Assembly (NCBI RefSeq): GCF_001422445.1
Contig: NZ_LMNA01000030.1
Location: 124,231-188,230 of the forward strand
DNA length: 64,000 nt
Direction of reading: 5' to 3'
DNA from: Pseudorhodoferax sp. Leaf274
Lineage (GTDB): Bacteria > Pseudomonadota > Gammaproteobacteria > Burkholderiales > Burkholderiaceae_C
Shown here piece by piece: positions 44,005 through 52,745 of this stretch. The notes below the pieces were generated by a model. The model searched no databases. It saw nothing but the letters and a program-made list of their open reading frames with translations, and was not told the DNA's origin. Each line of letters starts with the position of its first letter. Positions within the stretch are counted from its first letter, which is position 1. Position numbers and translations under genes: made by a program.

Positions 44005-45858
44005 ATGTCCTATCTGGTTCTCGCGCGCAAATTCCGACCCAAGACGTTTGGAGAGATGGTGGGGCAGGAGCATGTGGTCCGCGCGCTCGAGAACGCACTG
44101 ACCAGCCAGCGCTTGCACCACGCCTACCTGTTCACGGGCACGCGCGGCGTCGGCAAGACCACCGTGTCGCGCATCCTGGCCAAGTCGCTCAATTGCCAGG
44201 GCCCGGACGGGCAGGGCGGGGTGACGGCACAGCCCTGCGGCGTGTGCCAGGCCTGCACCGAGATCGATGCCGGCCGCTTCATCGACTACACCGAGTTGGA
44301 CGCGGCGTCCAACCGCGGCGTGGACGAGGTGCAGGGGCTGCTGGAGCAGGCCGTGTACAAGCCGGTGCAGGGCCGCTTCAAGGTCTTCATGATCGATGAA
44401 GTGCACATGCTCACGAACACGGCCTTCAACGCCATGCTCAAGACGCTGGAGGAGCCGCCCGAGTACCTCAAGTTCGTGCTGGCCACCACCGACCCGCAGA
44501 AGGTTCCGGTCACGGTGCTCTCGCGCTGCCTGCAGTTCAACCTGCGGCCGATGGCGCCCGAGACGGTGCGCGAGCACCTGGGCCGTGTGCTCCAGTCCGA
44601 GGGCGTGCCGGCCGACGACGCCTCGCTGCGGCTGCTGGCGCGTGCGGCACGCGGCTCCATGCGCGACGCGCTGTCGCTGACCGACCAGGCGATCGCGTTC
44701 GGTGCCGGCCAGCTGCAGGAGGCCACCGTGCGCCAGATGCTGGGCAGCGCCGACCGCAGCCACGTGCTGCGCCTGCTGCAGGCGCTGGCCGATGGCGACG
44801 GGCGCACCGTGGTCGACACCTGCGAGGAGCTGCGCCTGCAGGGCTTGTCGGCCGCGGCCACGCTGGAGGACATGGCCGCCATGCTGCAGCGCATGGCCGT
44901 GCTGCAGGCCGTGCCCGATGGCGCCCGCGGCGACGACGCCGAGCTGGCCGACGCTGCCCGACTGGCCGCCGCGATGCCGGCCGACGAGACGCAGCTGCTC
45001 TATTCCATCTGCCTGCACGGCCGCGCCGAACTGGGCCTGGCGCCGGACGAGTACGCCGGGCTCACGATGGTGCTGTTGCGGCTGCTGGCGTTCAAGCCGG
45101 CCGGCGCCACGGCGGAAAAAAAAACTCCGCATGACGGCGGTGCCGGCCTGAGCCGCGCGGCGCAGGCCTCTGCCCCCACCGTCACTCCCACTGCCACACC
45201 TCCATCTGCACCGGCACCCAGCGCTGCGCCCGCCCCGGCGCCGTCCTCCGCGCCGCGTCCGGCCATGCCGTCGGTCTCGGCGGCCCCGGCCAGGCCCGAG
45301 GGCGAACGCCTGCGTGTGGTGGAGATGCCGCCCGTGCAGGTGCAGGCTCCCGCGCCCGCTGCGCCCGTCCATGCGCCGCAGCAGGACGTGGTGGCCGTCG
45401 CCGTGCGCGAGCAACCCGAACCCGGCGCGCGCCAGCAGCCCCAGTCCGCCACCGGGCCATCGCGGCTGGTGCCCAACGAGGAGGGCGACCTGTGGCACCA
45501 GACCGTGCAGCAGCTCGTTGCCGCCGAGGCCATCACCGCGCTGGCGCGCGAACTGGCGCTGCAGGCCCAGCTGATCGCGCGCGATGGCGACCACTGGATG
45601 CTGCGCGTGGAGCGCGAGTCGCTGAACCAGGCGGGCAGCCGCGAGCGGCTGCGGGCCGCACTGGAGCAGGCGGGCCTGGGCACCCGCCTCAGCGTGGAAG
45701 TGGGCACCGTCAGCGACAGCCCGGCGCGCCGCAATGCCGCGTTCGCAGCCGAGAAGCAGCGCGTGGCCGAAGAGACCGTGCGCAACGACAGTTATGTGCA
45801 AAGCCTGGTGCGCGACTTTGGCGCGAAAATCGTCGCCAGCGGCATCAAGCCACTTTGA
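44005..45858 (+). CDS. dnaX: DNA polymerase III subunits tau and (by frameshift) gamma, DnaX
   Basis: The in-frame product is a 617-residue tau. The AAA+ ATPase begins [20 protein letters not shown], with Walker [14 protein letters not shown], a Cys4 zinc module (NCQGPDGQ...CGVCQAC), Walker B MIDEVHML and the SRC sensor (VLSRCLQF). Domain III ends near residue 365. A Pro/Ala-rich linker and the polymerase/helicase-binding C-terminal domain follow. At the junction, codons 371-373 contain a nine-A run; a -1 shift ends at TGA 45132-45134 and would give about 376 residues, equivalent to gamma. It is followed by ybaB and recR in the usual operon. Confidence 0.96.
   Translation: MSYLVLARKFRPKTFGEMVGQEHVVRALENALTSQRLHHAYLFTGTRGVGKTTVSRILAKSLNCQGPDGQGGVTAQPCGVCQACTEIDAGRFIDYTELDAASNRGVDEVQGLLEQAVYKPVQGRFKVFMIDEVHMLTNTAFNAMLKTLEEPPEYLKFVLATTDPQKVPVTVLSRCLQFNLRPMAPETVREHLGRVLQSEGVPADDASLRLLARAARGSMRDALSLTDQAIAFGAGQLQEATVRQMLGSADRSHVLRLLQALADGDGRTVVDTCEELRLQGLSAAATLEDMAAMLQRMAVLQAVPDGARGDDAELADAARLAAAMPADETQLLYSICLHGRAELGLAPDEYAGLTMVLLRLLAFKPAGATAEKKTPHDGGAGLSRAAQASAPTVTPTATPPSAPAPSAAPAPAPSSAPRPAMPSVSAAPARPEGERLRVVEMPPVQVQAPAPAAPVHAPQQDVVAVAVREQPEPGARQQPQSATGPSRLVPNEEGDLWHQTVQQLVAAEAITALARELALQAQLIARDGDHWMLRVERESLNQAGSRERLRAALEQAGLGTRLSVEVGTVSDSPARRNAAFAAEKQRVAEETVRNDSYVQSLVRDFGAKIVASGIKPL
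45116..45168 (+). promoter_or_regulatory. Programmed frameshift/slippage site in dnaX (A9 plus stem-loop)
   Basis: Nine A residues (45116-45124) include the slippery heptamer A-AAA-AAA in the right phase. A -1 shift reads AAC-TCC-GCA-TGA and stops at 45134. A stem GGCCTG/CAGGCC (45145-45150 and 45163-45168) with an inner GCC/GGC pairing lies about 20 bases downstream. Transcript slippage on A9, as described for Thermus dnaX, would give the same product. Confidence 0.75.
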
Positions 45859-45883
45859 TTCAAAAACCTCTAGGAGTATTCGC

Positions 45884-46216
45884 ATGTTCAACAAGGGACA
45901 ACTGGCCGGCCTCATGAAGCAGGCCCAGGCCATGCAGGACAACCTCAAGAAGGCGCAGGACGAGCTGGCCTTCATTGAGGTCGAGGGCGAGTCCGGCGCC
46001 GGCCTGGTCAAGGTCGTCATGACCTGCAAGCACGACGTCAAGCGCATCACCATCGACCCCAGCCTGCTGGCCGACGACAAGGACATGCTGGAAGACCTGG
46101 TGGCCGCCGCCTTCAACGCCGCCGTGCGCAAGGCCGAAGAGACCAGCCAGGAAAAGATGGGCAAGCTCACGGCCGGCATGCCGGGCCTGCCGGGCGGCAT
46201 GAAGTTCCCTTTCTGA
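45884..46216 (+). CDS. YbaB/EbfC family nucleoid-associated protein
   Basis: A 110-residue small DNA-binding protein with the tweezer-like YbaB fold: [20 protein letters not shown] at the start, then [20 protein letters not shown]-type beta strands, and a C-terminal Gly/Met-rich tail ([14 protein letters not shown]). It sits between dnaX and recR as in most bacteria. It binds DNA as a dimer and may aid nucleoid organisation or recombination. The start was set at MFNKGQ, the family's usual beginning. Confidence 0.93.
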   Translation: MFNKGQLAGLMKQAQAMQDNLKKAQDELAFIEVEGESGAGLVKVVMTCKHDVKRITIDPSLLADDKDMLEDLVAAAFNAAVRKAEETSQEKMGKLTAGMPGLPGGMKFPF

Positions 46217-46235
46217 GGCCGGCGGCAAACCTTCC

Positions 46236-46826
46236 GTGGCCGATTCCGGCTCGCTGCAGGCGTTGGTCGAGGGGCTGCGCCGCCTGCCAGGCGTGGGGGC
46301 CAAGTCGGCCTCGCGCATGGCCTTCCACCTGCTGCAGCACGACCGTGTCGGTGCGCAGGCCCTGGCCCGCGCGCTGACGCAGGCGGTGGACCAGGTGCGC
46401 CACTGCGCGCTATGCCATACCTTCACCGAAGCCGAGATCTGCAGCACCTGTGCCGACCCGCGCCGAGATGCCAGCAAGCTGTGCGTGGTGGAGACGCCGG
46501 CCGACCAGTCGGCCGTGGAGCGCACCGCCGCCTTCAGGGGGCGCTACTTCGTGCTGATGGGGCGGCTCAGTCCGCTCGATGGCATCGGCCCCAAGGACAT
46601 CGGCCTGCACGAACTGGTCGACCGCGCCTGCGACGGCGTGGTGCAGGAGGTCATCCTGGCCACCAACTTCACGGCCGAGGGCGAGGCCACGGCACACGCC
46701 ATCGCGTCATCGCTCAAGGCCCGCGGCCTGGCCGTCACGCGGCTCGCGCGCGGCGTGCCCGCGGGCAGCGAGCTCGAATACGTCGACCTCTCGACCATCG
46801 CGCACGCGCTGGTGGACCGTCGCTGA
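46236..46826 (+). CDS. recR: Recombination mediator protein RecR
   Basis: A 196-residue protein with the RecR layout: an N-terminal helix-hairpin-helix ([20 protein letters not shown]), a Cys4 zinc finger ([16 protein letters not shown]), a Toprim domain ([15 protein letters not shown]) and a C-terminal Walker-like motif. It forms rings that help RecO load RecA onto SSB-coated DNA. The start is GTG, 19 bases after ybaB. Confidence 0.95.
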   Translation: MADSGSLQALVEGLRRLPGVGAKSASRMAFHLLQHDRVGAQALARALTQAVDQVRHCALCHTFTEAEICSTCADPRRDASKLCVVETPADQSAVERTAAFRGRYFVLMGRLSPLDGIGPKDIGLHELVDRACDGVVQEVILATNFTAEGEATAHAIASSLKARGLAVTRLARGVPAGSELEYVDLSTIAHALVDRR

Positions 46827-46951
46827 GGGCTGCGCCGCGCGGGGCGCCATCCGCAGCATCGCTTACGTGCTTTCCCCAAAGGGATGTTCCGGATGACGCG
46901 CGCCGCAGGGCATGACTATGCTGGGCCGGCCTTGTGCCAGGAACCAGAACC

Positions 46952-47998
46952 ATGCAGACGCCTGCTTTTCGACGACGCTGCATCGTGGCTGCCGGCCTGG
47001 CCGGTGCGGCGTGGGTGGCCGCTCCTGCCCTGCGGGCCCAGGAGAAACCCGAGAGAACGCGGCTGACCCTGGCCGTGGGCGGCAAGGCCACCTTCTACTA
47101 CCTGCCGCTGACCATTGCCGAGCAGCTCGGCTACTTCAAGGCCGAGGGCCTGGATGTGGTGGTCGAGGACCATGCCGCGGGCGGGCACGCCATGCAGGCC
47201 GTGCTCAGCGGTACGGCCGACATCGGCGCCGGCCCCTTCGAGTCCCTCGTGTTGCTGCGCAGCCGCAACCTGGCCTACCAGTCCTTCGTGCTGCAGGGGC
47301 GCGCGCCGCAGATCGCCATGGGCGTTTCCACGCGCACGCTGGCCCAGTACCAGGGCCTGGCGAGCCTGCGCGGGCGCAGCATCGGCGTGTCGGCACCGGG
47401 CACATCCACGCAGATGGTGGCGCAGTTGCTGCTTGCGCGCGCCGGCGTCAAGCCGCACGAGGCGCGCTTCGTCGGCGTGGGCACGGGGGCCGAGGCACTG
47501 GCCACGCTGCGCGCGGGCGAGCTCGACGCCATGAGCAACACCGAGCCCGTGATGACCATGCTCGAGCAGCACGGCGATGTGCGCATCGTGGCCGACACGC
47601 GCACGCTCAAGGGTTCGCAGGACCTGTTCGGCGGCAACATGCCGGCCGCCTGCCTGTATGCGTCCACCGCCTTCATCGCGACCCAGCCGCGCGTCTGCCA
47701 GGCGCTGGCCCACGCCATCGTGCACGCGCTCAAGTGGCTGCAGACGGCCGGCCCCGGCGACATCGTGCGCACCGTGCCCGAGAACTACCTGCTGGGCGAC
47801 CGCGCGCTCTACCTCGCCTCGTTCCAGAAGGTGCGCGATACGATTTCTCCCGACGGCCTGGTGCCCGAGGACGGTGGCGCCACGGCCTTGCGCACGCTGG
47901 CCAGTTTCGATGCAGACATCGACAGCGCGCGCATCGATCCCGCCAGGCTGTTCACCAACGCGTTCGCGCGCAAGGCCAAGGAGCGCTTCAAGCTCTGA
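46952..47998 (+). CDS. ABC transporter substrate-binding protein, NMT1/SsuA-like
   Basis: A 348-residue periplasmic binding protein. The N-terminus MQTPAFRRRCIVAAGLAGAA has an arginine-rich n-region and a cleavable signal ending ALRAQ. The mature part has FYYLPLTIAEQLGYFKAEGL and SGTADIGAGPFESLVLL, which mark the NMT1/THI5/SsuA family that binds sulfonates, nitrate, taurine or pyrimidine precursors. No permease or ATPase gene is adjacent, so it either serves a transporter encoded elsewhere or has another role. The ligand is not predictable. Confidence 0.85.
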   Translation: MQTPAFRRRCIVAAGLAGAAWVAAPALRAQEKPERTRLTLAVGGKATFYYLPLTIAEQLGYFKAEGLDVVVEDHAAGGHAMQAVLSGTADIGAGPFESLVLLRSRNLAYQSFVLQGRAPQIAMGVSTRTLAQYQGLASLRGRSIGVSAPGTSTQMVAQLLLARAGVKPHEARFVGVGTGAEALATLRAGELDAMSNTEPVMTMLEQHGDVRIVADTRTLKGSQDLFGGNMPAACLYASTAFIATQPRVCQALAHAIVHALKWLQTAGPGDIVRTVPENYLLGDRALYLASFQKVRDTISPDGLVPEDGGATALRTLASFDADIDSARIDPARLFTNAFARKAKERFKL

Positions 47999-48035
47999 CG
48001 CGGCAACGCAAGGCAGCGCCATGCACGGCCGGGCC

Positions 48036-48788
48036 TCAGGTGCCCGGCTCGATCTCCAGCATGCGCACGCGCGCGTTCTCCACGTGCGCGCGCATGGCGT
48101 GGCGCGCGGCCTGCGGGTCCTGCGCGCGGATCAGCGCGAAGATGTGTCGGTGCTCGTCCAGCGCATCCTGGGTGCGGCGCCAGGGCTGCATGCGCGCCAG
48201 GTGGCGCCACAGGTTGACGGCATGGCTCACGTCGTACTCCAGCGACTTGAGCACCTGCGCCATGCGCGGATTCGCCGTGGCCTGGGCAATGGCCTCGTGG
48301 AAGCCGTGGTCGAAATGGTGGGCCACGTCGCCGCGGCGGTTGGCATGCTCGAAACCCTCCAGCATCTCCTCCATGCGGGCCAGGTCGCGCGGCTTGCGGC
48401 GCATCGCGGCGAGGTAGGCGCATTCGGGCTCGACCACCAGCCGCAGCTCCAGCCCATGCGCGATGTGGCTCAGGTCGGCCGTGCTGCGCGCCAGTGGCAC
48501 GATGGGCATGGTGGCGGGTTCGGTGCGCACATAGGTGCCCGAGCCGCGGATGGATTCGACCAGCCGGTCGCTGCGGAGCCGGTCCAGCGCCTGGCGCACC
48601 ACCGGGCGCGAGACCTGGAAGCTGGCCGCCAGTTCCACCTCGGACGGCAGCCGCGCGCCCGGCGCCAGGCGGCCGGTCATGACCGCATGGAACAGACTCT
48701 CGTACACGCGTTCGGCAAACCGCTCGTGCCGCACGGGCTGCAGGCCCAGGGGCAGGGACGGTGCGGCTGGTTCTTCTGAATTTGTCAT
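48036..48788 (-). CDS. GntR family regulator, FadR subfamily (FCD domain)
   Basis: A 250-residue regulator. The winged helix begins AERVYESLFHAVMTGRLAPG and has the recognition region LAASFQVSRPVVRQALDRLR. The C-terminal FCD domain carries metal-ligand histidines (HFDHGFHEAIAQ; EHRHIFALI). It is divergent from the aldehyde dehydrogenase operon, with 141 bases between, and very likely controls it. FCD regulators usually respond to small organic acids, which fits the 2-hydroxyacid oxidase in the operon. Confidence 0.9.
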   Translation of the reverse strand: MTNSEEPAAPSLPLGLQPVRHERFAERVYESLFHAVMTGRLAPGARLPSEVELAASFQVSRPVVRQALDRLRSDRLVESIRGSGTYVRTEPATMPIVPLARSTADLSHIAHGLELRLVVEPECAYLAAMRRKPRDLARMEEMLEGFEHANRRGDVAHHFDHGFHEAIAQATANPRMAQVLKSLEYDVSHAVNLWRHLARMQPWRRTQDALDEHRHIFALIRAQDPQAARHAMRAHVENARVRMLEIEPGT

Positions 48789-48868
48789 CCGAATTGACTT
48801 GTAGACGCGATCGTGCACCGGCAGGAAGCGGGATAGTACGGAGTCGGCGCATGAAGTAGTAAAACACT

Positions 48869-48898
48869 TTGACAACTCTGGCGGCAAGCTCCTAACAT
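48869..48898 (+). promoter_or_regulatory. Sigma-70 promoter of the aldehyde dehydrogenase operon
   Basis: TTGACA (48869-48874) and TAACAT (48893-48898) are separated by 18 bases and lie 32 bases before the aldehyde dehydrogenase start. A GntR operator probably overlaps, but I found no perfect inverted repeat. Confidence 0.6.
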
Positions 48899-48929
48899 CC
48901 GCGCCGCCAACGTCGGCCAGGAGACAAGC

Positions 48930-50363
48930 ATGCAGCAGCATTTCATCGGCAACCGCCGCGTCGCGCCCGCCTCGGGCGAAAGCATCCCCGTCGTCGATCC
49001 GTCCGACGGCCAGGTCTTCGACGCCATCGCGCGCGGCAATGCAGCCGACATCGACCTGGCCGTGGCCGCCGCGCGCGGGGCCTATGAAGGCGACTGGGGC
49101 CGGTTGACCGCGGCCGAACGTGGCCGCCTCATGCACAAGCTGGCGCTGCACCTGGCCCAGCACACCGACGAGCTTGCGCACATCGAGGCGCGCGACGCCG
49201 GCAAGCCCATGAAGCAGGCACGCGCCGATGCGCTGGCCATCGTGCGCTACTTCGAGTTCTATGCCGGTGCCTGCGACAAGCTGCACGGCGAGACCATTCC
49301 CTACCAGAACGGCTACACGGTGCTGACCTGGCGCGAGCCGCATGGCGTGACCGGCCACATCGTGCCGTGGAACTACCCTCTGCAGATCTTCGGCCGCAGC
49401 GTGGGCGGCGCGCTGGCCGCCGGCAACGCCTGCGTGGTCAAGCCGGCCGAGGACGCCTGCCTGTCGCTGCTGCGCGTGGCAGAACTCGCGGCCGAGGCCG
49501 GCTTTCCGAGCGGCGCCATCAACATCGTGACGGGCTATGGCCACGAGGCCGGCGACGCGCTGGTCAAGCACCCCGGCATCGACCACGTGTCGTTCACGGG
49601 CTCGCCCAACATCGGCAAGGTCGTCACGCGCGCGGCCTGCGAGAACCACACCCCGGTCACGCTGGAGCTCGGCGGCAAGAGCCCGCAGATCGTGTTCGCC
49701 GATGCCGACCTCGATGCGGCGCTGCCCGTCATCGTCAACGCCATCGTCCAGAACGCCGGCCAGACCTGCTCCGCGGGCAGCCGCCTGCTGGTCGAGCGCA
49801 GCGCCTACGAAGCCGTGCTGGCGCGCCTGGGGCCGATGTTCGCCGCGCTGCGCGTGGGCTCCTCGCAGATGGACCTGGACTGCGGCCCGCTGATCCGCAA
49901 GACCCAGCAGCAGCGCGTGGCCGGGTTCCTGGACGAGGTGCGGCGCGACGGCCTGCCCATCGTGGCCCAGGGCAGCGTCGACCCGGCCGCGCCGCAGGGC
50001 GGCTTCTACCAGCCGCCCACGCTGGTGCGCGACGTGCCCGTGGCGCACCGGCTGGCGCAGGAAGAGGTGTTCGGCCCGGTGCTGGCCGCCATGCCCTTCG
50101 ACGACGAGGCGGACGCCGTGCGCATCGCCAACGCCACCGACTACGGCCTCGTGGCCAGCGTCTGGAGCCGCGACGGTGGCCGCCAGTTGCGCATGGCGCG
50201 CCAGCTGCGCGCGGGCCAGGTGTTCGTCAACAACTACGGCGCGGGCGGCGGCATCGAGTTGCCGTTCGGCGGCGTCAAGGCCAGCGGCCATGGGCGCGAG
50301 AAGGGATTCGAGGCGCTCTACGCGTTCACGGTGCTCAAGACCGTCGCCATCCGCCACGACTGA
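48930..50363 (+). CDS. NAD(P)+-dependent aldehyde dehydrogenase
   Basis: A 477-residue ALDH superfamily enzyme. The cofactor-binding region has IVPWNYPLQIFGRSVGGALA and the Rossmann turn FTGSPNIGKV. The general-base Glu is in VTLELGGKSPQ and the nucleophile Cys is in NAGQTCSAGSR. The overall sequence is closest in style to betaine-aldehyde or semialdehyde dehydrogenases, but the substrate is not determinable. It is the first gene of an operon with a TRAP binding protein and an FMN oxidase. Confidence 0.92.
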   Translation: MQQHFIGNRRVAPASGESIPVVDPSDGQVFDAIARGNAADIDLAVAAARGAYEGDWGRLTAAERGRLMHKLALHLAQHTDELAHIEARDAGKPMKQARADALAIVRYFEFYAGACDKLHGETIPYQNGYTVLTWREPHGVTGHIVPWNYPLQIFGRSVGGALAAGNACVVKPAEDACLSLLRVAELAAEAGFPSGAINIVTGYGHEAGDALVKHPGIDHVSFTGSPNIGKVVTRAACENHTPVTLELGGKSPQIVFADADLDAALPVIVNAIVQNAGQTCSAGSRLLVERSAYEAVLARLGPMFAALRVGSSQMDLDCGPLIRKTQQQRVAGFLDEVRRDGLPIVAQGSVDPAAPQGGFYQPPTLVRDVPVAHRLAQEEVFGPVLAAMPFDDEADAVRIANATDYGLVASVWSRDGGRQLRMARQLRAGQVFVNNYGAGGGIELPFGGVKASGHGREKGFEALYAFTVLKTVAIRHD

Positions 50364-50388
50364 AGCCACACACGGAGACACCGAGAAC

Positions 50389-51483
50389 ATGCAACGCAGA
50401 CGATTCCTGGCCCGCGGCAGCGTGGCCGGCACCCTCGCAGCGGGCCTGGCCGCGCCCGCGCTCGCGCAAGGCAGCAACCCGCAGGTCCGCTGGCGCCTGG
50501 CCTCCAGCTACCCGAAATCGCTGACCACGATCTATGGCGCCATGGACATGGCGGTCAAGCGCGTCGGCGAGCTGACCGAGGGCCGCTTCAACATCTCGCT
50601 GCACGCCGCCGGCGAACTGGTGCCGGCGCTGCAGGTGCTGGATGCCGTGCAGTCCGGCTCGGTGGAGGCCGGCCATTCCGCCAGCTACTTCTACATCGGC
50701 AAGGACCCGGCCTACGGCTTCGGCACCGCGCTGCCGTTCGGCCTCAACGCACGCGGGCAGAACGCCTGGCTCTACGAGGCGGGCGGCATGGACCTGCTCA
50801 ACGAGTTCTATGCCACGCAGGGCGTGGTCATGCTGCCGGTGGGCAACACCGGTGCGCAGATGGCCGGCTGGTACCGCAAGGAGATCAAGACCCCCGAAGA
50901 CTTCAAGAACCTGAAGTTCCGCGTCGGCGGTCTGGCCGGCATGGCCCTGGCCAAGCTCGGCGTGGTGGCCCAGCAGCTGGCGGCCGGCGACCTGTACCCG
51001 GCGCTGGAGAAGGGCGTGATCGACGCCGCCGAATTCGTCGGCCCCTACGACGACGAAAAGCTGGGCCTGCACAAGGTGGCCAAGTACTACTACTACCCCG
51101 GCTGGTGGGAGGGCTCGGCCACGCTGAACCTGTTCATCGGGCCCAAGGCCTGGGCTGCGCTGCCGGCGCACTACCAGGCGGCCGTGCGGGTCGCGGTGGC
51201 CGAGGCCAACCAGTGGTCCACCGCCAAGTACGACACCGAGAACCCGCGTGCGCTGGCGCGGCTGGTGTCGGGCGGGGCGCAGCTGCGCGGCTTCTCGCGG
51301 CCGGTGCTGGACGCCTGCTACAAGGCCACCGAGCAGCTCTACACCGAGCTGGCCGACAAGAGCCCGGCGTTCCAGAAAATCTTTGCGCACTGGATCAAGT
51401 TCCGCAACGAGCAGGTGGTCTGGCAGCAGTACTGCGAGGCCCCGTTCGACACCTACATGGCGGCCGTTTCGCGCAGGCGCTGA
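50389..51483 (+). CDS. TRAP transporter solute-binding protein, DctP/TakP type
   Basis: A 364-residue periplasmic protein with a Tat-like signal (MQRRRFLARGSVAGTLAAGL, cleaved near ALAQ). The segments FVGPYDDEKLGLHKVAKYYY and PGWWEG match the TakP/lactate-binding subgroup, which binds 2-oxoacids or lactate as metal complexes. A partner DctQM membrane pair is not in the window. Its stop overlaps the start of the FMN oxidase gene (TGATG), so binding protein and enzyme are made together. The ligand is probably the 2-hydroxy or 2-oxo acid that this operon handles. Confidence 0.88.
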   Translation: MQRRRFLARGSVAGTLAAGLAAPALAQGSNPQVRWRLASSYPKSLTTIYGAMDMAVKRVGELTEGRFNISLHAAGELVPALQVLDAVQSGSVEAGHSASYFYIGKDPAYGFGTALPFGLNARGQNAWLYEAGGMDLLNEFYATQGVVMLPVGNTGAQMAGWYRKEIKTPEDFKNLKFRVGGLAGMALAKLGVVAQQLAAGDLYPALEKGVIDAAEFVGPYDDEKLGLHKVAKYYYYPGWWEGSATLNLFIGPKAWAALPAHYQAAVRVAVAEANQWSTAKYDTENPRALARLVSGGAQLRGFSRPVLDACYKATEQLYTELADKSPAFQKIFAHWIKFRNEQVVWQQYCEAPFDTYMAAVSRRR

Positions 51484-52649
51484 TGGCCCGGCTGGACCGC
51501 GCGCTGTCCATTGCCGACCTGCGCGCCATCGCGCGGCGCCGGCTGCCGCGCTCGGTGTTCGAGTTCATCGACGGGGGAGCCGAGGACGAGCTCACGCTGG
51601 CCGACAACCGGGCCGCGTTCGAACGCGCGCGCATCGTGCCGCGCGTGCTGGTCGACGTGTCCGCGCCCGACCTGTCGACGGACATCGCCGGCACCCCGTC
51701 GGCCGCGCCCTTCGTGGTGGCGCCCATGGGCTCGTGCGCGCTGGGCTGGCCCGGTGCCGACATCGCCATCGCGCGGGCGGCGGCGGCGCACGGCATTCCC
51801 TACACGCTGTCGACCATGTCGACCACCGGCATCGAGCGCATGGCCGATGCCGTGCAGGGGCCGCTGTGGTTCCAGCTCTACGTGCTGCGCGACCGCGCGT
51901 TCAACGCCACGCTGGTGCAGCGCGCCTGGGCCGCGGGCTATGGCACGCTGGTCGTCACGGTGGACCTGCCGGCTGGCGGCAAGCGCGAACGCGACCTGCG
52001 CAACGGCGTCGCCATCCCGCTGCGCATGACGCCACGCCACCTGTGGGAGGGGCTCACCCACCCAGGCTGGGCATGGCGCATGGCGCGCGGCGGCAGACCG
52101 GGGTTCGAGAACGTGCGCGGCCTGCTGGGCGACGACAGCGCAGGCCTGACGATCGCGGCCAGGGTCGGCCAGAACCTGGATGCGTCCTACGGCTGGGACG
52201 ACCTGCGCGTCCTGCGCGACAGCTGGCCCGGCCGGCTCCTGGTCAAGGGCGTGGAGCACCCAGACGATGCCGAGCGGCTCGCGGGCCTGGGCGTGGACGG
52301 CATCTGGGTGTCCAACCACGGCGGGCGCCAGCTCGATGGCGCCCAGGCCTCTGCCGATGCGCTCGCGGCCATTGGCGCGCGGCTGGCAGGGCGCCTGCCG
52401 CTGCTCGTCGATTCCGGAGTGCGGCGCGGCGTGGACGCGCTCAAGGCCCGCATGCTGGGCGCGCAGGCCGTGGCCATCGGCCGTGCCGCGCTGTTCGGCG
52501 CCTGCGCGGGCGGCCAGGCCGGCGCCCACCGTGCCATCGCCATCCTGCTCGGCGAGCTGAAGCTGGCGATGCAATTGGCCGGCGTCGCCGCGCTGGCCGA
52601 TGCCCGGCGTTCCGACCTGTTGCGCAACACGACTGGCCCGCAGACTTGA
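51483..52649 (+). CDS. FMN-dependent alpha-hydroxy-acid oxidase/dehydrogenase
   Basis: A 388-residue TIM-barrel flavoenzyme of the lactate/glycolate/mandelate family. It shows VVAPMGSCALGWPGADIAIA, LVVTVDLPAGGKRERDLRNG, KGVEHPDDAERLAGLGVDGI and the catalytic His motif VSNHGGRQLDG. It oxidises an L-2-hydroxy acid to the 2-oxo acid. The length suits LldD or MdlB; the operon with an aldehyde dehydrogenase would fit a mandelate-like pathway, but lactate is equally possible. Confidence 0.9.
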   Translation: MARLDRALSIADLRAIARRRLPRSVFEFIDGGAEDELTLADNRAAFERARIVPRVLVDVSAPDLSTDIAGTPSAAPFVVAPMGSCALGWPGADIAIARAAAAHGIPYTLSTMSTTGIERMADAVQGPLWFQLYVLRDRAFNATLVQRAWAAGYGTLVVTVDLPAGGKRERDLRNGVAIPLRMTPRHLWEGLTHPGWAWRMARGGRPGFENVRGLLGDDSAGLTIAARVGQNLDASYGWDDLRVLRDSWPGRLLVKGVEHPDDAERLAGLGVDGIWVSNHGGRQLDGAQASADALAAIGARLAGRLPLLVDSGVRRGVDALKARMLGAQAVAIGRAALFGACAGGQAGAHRAIAILLGELKLAMQLAGVAALADARRSDLLRNTTGPQT

Positions 52650-52745
52650 CGCAGGTCAATTCGCGCGTCGGCCGCGCGAAATTTTGATTTTATTTGCTTG
52701 TTTATGTGACTAGACTGTGCGTTCCGACCAACGAGTGGGGACAAC

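Noticed and set aside
43927-46200. A 757-codon frame opposite dnaX and ybaB.
   Set aside because: It is the antisense of three well-identified genes and would overlap the SRP RNA.
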